From JAAFIP01 sp963775085 (lineage in GTDB: Bacteria; Pseudomonadota; Gammaproteobacteria; Burkholderiales; Burkholderiaceae_C): a stretch of 64,000 nucleotides of DNA. Below, piece by piece: positions 62,985 to 64,000 of the stretch. Location of the stretch: NCBI GenBank assembly GCA_963775085.1, contig CAVZHO010000006.1:336417-400416 (forward strand), in the 5' to 3' direction. Position numbers and translations under genes: made by a program. Position 1 is the first letter of the stretch. The number at the start of each line of letters is the position of its first letter. The notes under the pieces are model-generated. The model was not told the DNA's origin and ran no database searches. It was given only the letters and a program-made list of their open reading frames with translations.

Positions 62985-63902
62985 ATGCCTGATCTTCGTC
63001 CTCCCACCATTGACCCTCTGGCTGCAGCACACTGGGAGCGTGTCTGCGGGATCGACAATAATTTGCAGGCACCTTGGCTGCACGAAGAAGTGGGTAGCCG
63101 CATGCAAGAGCGTTTGCAGTGGATTAAAAAAATTCCCCGGACTTGGGCGCATTGGGCCGCAGTGCGGGGTGGTTTGCAAACCCATCAAAAAATCGCACTG
63201 CAATACCCCAATTCACCTTGTTATATGGTTGAAGTCCCTGTCACCAGGGCGCAAGAAGCTATTCAATCTATAGCAAAACCCTGGTGGCACCGCGCCCGCT
63301 GGCAATCCACAATGCTGCGGGCAGGTTTGCCAGAGGAGGGCGCAATCGACATGGTGTGGGCCAATATGTTGCTGCATACCCAGGCCGACCCGATGGCATT
63401 GATTGCACAGTGGCGCCACGCACTGGGTGTGGACGGTTTTTTGATGTTCTCCTGCCTGGGCCCCGATACGGTGCGCGAGCTGCGGGCGCTGTACCACGGG
63501 TCAGGCTGGGGGCCCTGTAGCCATACCTTTACTGATATGCACGATTGGGGCGATATGCTGGTGCAGTCTGGCTTTGCCGAGCCGGTGATGGACATGGAGC
63601 GCATGGTGCTGCGCTTTGCCAGCCCGGCGCGGGCCCTGCAGGAGTTGCGCGGCCTCGGCCGCAACCTGCATCCGCAGCGCTTTGCTGGCCTGCGCGGGCG
63701 CGGCTACCGCACCCGGCTGGAGGCGGGCATGGCGGAGCGACTGGGCGCTGCCAGTGGCGATGGCAGCATTGGCCTGACCTTTGAAATCATCTACGGCCAC
63801 GCCTTCAAGCCCCGTCCGCGCATCAAAGTCAGCTCGGAGTCAGCTGTGTCAATGCAAGACATGCGTGCCATGCTGGCGCAGGGCCGGCCAACGAGCAAAT
63901 GA
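62985..63902 (+). CDS. BioC-like SAM methyltransferase family protein
   Basis: 305 aa. Order of motifs resembles the BioC-like group: LHEEVGSRMQERLQWIK, a central MVWANMLLHTQADPMALIAQWRHALGVDGFLMFSCLGPDT (motif near residues 125-165), and FTDMHDWGDMLVQSGFAEPVMDME. The usual Gly-rich SAM loop is not visible: the matching region reads RTWAHWAAVRGGLQTHQK. Residues ~82-97 (VEVPVTRAQEAIQSIAK) come from copy K of the 44-bp element. Whether it is an active malonyl-ACP methyltransferase is open. Divergent from comF. Confidence 0.75.
   Translation: MPDLRPPTIDPLAAAHWERVCGIDNNLQAPWLHEEVGSRMQERLQWIKKIPRTWAHWAAVRGGLQTHQKIALQYPNSPCYMVEVPVTRAQEAIQSIAKPWWHRARWQSTMLRAGLPEEGAIDMVWANMLLHTQADPMALIAQWRHALGVDGFLMFSCLGPDTVRELRALYHGSGWGPCSHTFTDMHDWGDMLVQSGFAEPVMDMERMVLRFASPARALQELRGLGRNLHPQRFAGLRGRGYRTRLEAGMAERLGAASGDGSIGLTFEIIYGHAFKPRPRIKVSSESAVSMQDMRAMLAQGRPTSK
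63232..63275 (+). repeat. 44-bp two-hairpin element, copy K (inside BioC-like gene)
   Basis: Full-length copy, sense to the gene. Hairpin 2 GCTAT/ATAGC is intact (63258-63262, 63270-63274). Hairpin 1 is GTCC/GGGC, one pair a T-G wobble. Positions 21-23 are CAA, as in copy H. Confidence 0.82.
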
Positions 63903-64000
63903 CGGCCGGTCCCACTAAGTTAGGGGTATTGAAGGACGAACCTAGGGTCAACCCGCGCTACAATACGAAGTTGCAAGACTATTGGGTATGTTCCCACGCC
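63903..64000. other. Window end, non-coding
   Basis: 98 bp after the methyltransferase gene. It contains TACAAT at 63959-63964, a possible -10 box for a gene beyond the window. Nothing else is recognised. Confidence 0.35.

Overview
The window reads as chromosome of a betaproteobacterium, most likely order Burkholderiales, family Comamonadaceae (Rhodoferax/Polaromonas-like). The grounds are the GC-rich codon use, the protein sequences as I recognise them, the set DUF3579 / argD-argF / rpsT / ComF, the TAXI- and DctP-type TRAP binding proteins, and the tandem glycine riboswitch ahead of gcvT. No rRNA, prophage, transposase gene or CRISPR array was seen. The only tRNA found is tRNA-Thr(CGT).

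Layout. 1-10 kb: rhlE-like helicase, apaH back to back with a CorC/HlyC-type membrane protein, a glycine-zipper envelope protein, an orphan NarL-type regulator, tRNA-Thr, fbp and pepN. 10-17.5 kb: a purine module (structured leader, BMP-type nucleoside/purine ABC transporter, XRE regulator, Rieske oxygenase, adenine deaminase). 17.5-25 kb: GNAT, VOC and SRPBCC proteins, then a two-component system between two secreted beta-propeller proteins. 25-30 kb: gcvT-gcvH-gcvP under a tandem glycine riboswitch. 30-43.5 kb: a SulP permease, then a tetronate (threonate/erythronate) catabolic locus in two convergent arms: ltnD-otnK-otnC-otnI on + and denD-dctP-dctQ-dctM on -, the latter preceded by three tandem membrane-anchored TAXI proteins. 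otnK carries a frameshift. 43.5-50 kb: ETF-QO, SDR, EamA transporter, two hotdog thioesterases, TrhO, RluA-type synthase. 50-54 kb: a decayed PQQ sugar dehydrogenase and a kynurenine-pathway operon. 54-64 kb: M28 peptidase, a MoaD-like plus BNR-repeat pair, argD-argF, DUF3579, an FHA protein with a dead cyclase domain, rpsT, ComF and a BioC-like methyltransferase.

The most interesting signal cuts across the genes. A 44-bp element with two small adjacent hairpins (GTCC/GGAC, then GCTAT/ATAGC) occurs 11 times at full, indel-free length, plus two half copies. Four full copies and one half copy are intergenic. Seven full copies lie wholly or partly inside conserved genes (apaH, pepN, an ABC permease, gcvT, an EamA transporter, kynU, a BioC-like methyltransferase), always in one fixed reading frame per orientation. 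In the permease the element supplies the last residues and the stop codon. Twelve of the thirteen copies point the same way on the chromosome, whatever the direction of the host gene. It behaves like a protein-coding palindromic element (compare the Rickettsia RPE) or a REP/MITE-type non-autonomous mobile element. I know of no description of it, but I could not search. Three other repeat families are present: a long AT-rich inverted repeat bounded by GGTAACGC (two copies), a CCCTCTCCC/GGGAGAGGG palindrome in frame within gcvP, and a 13-bp tandem between gcvT and gcvH.
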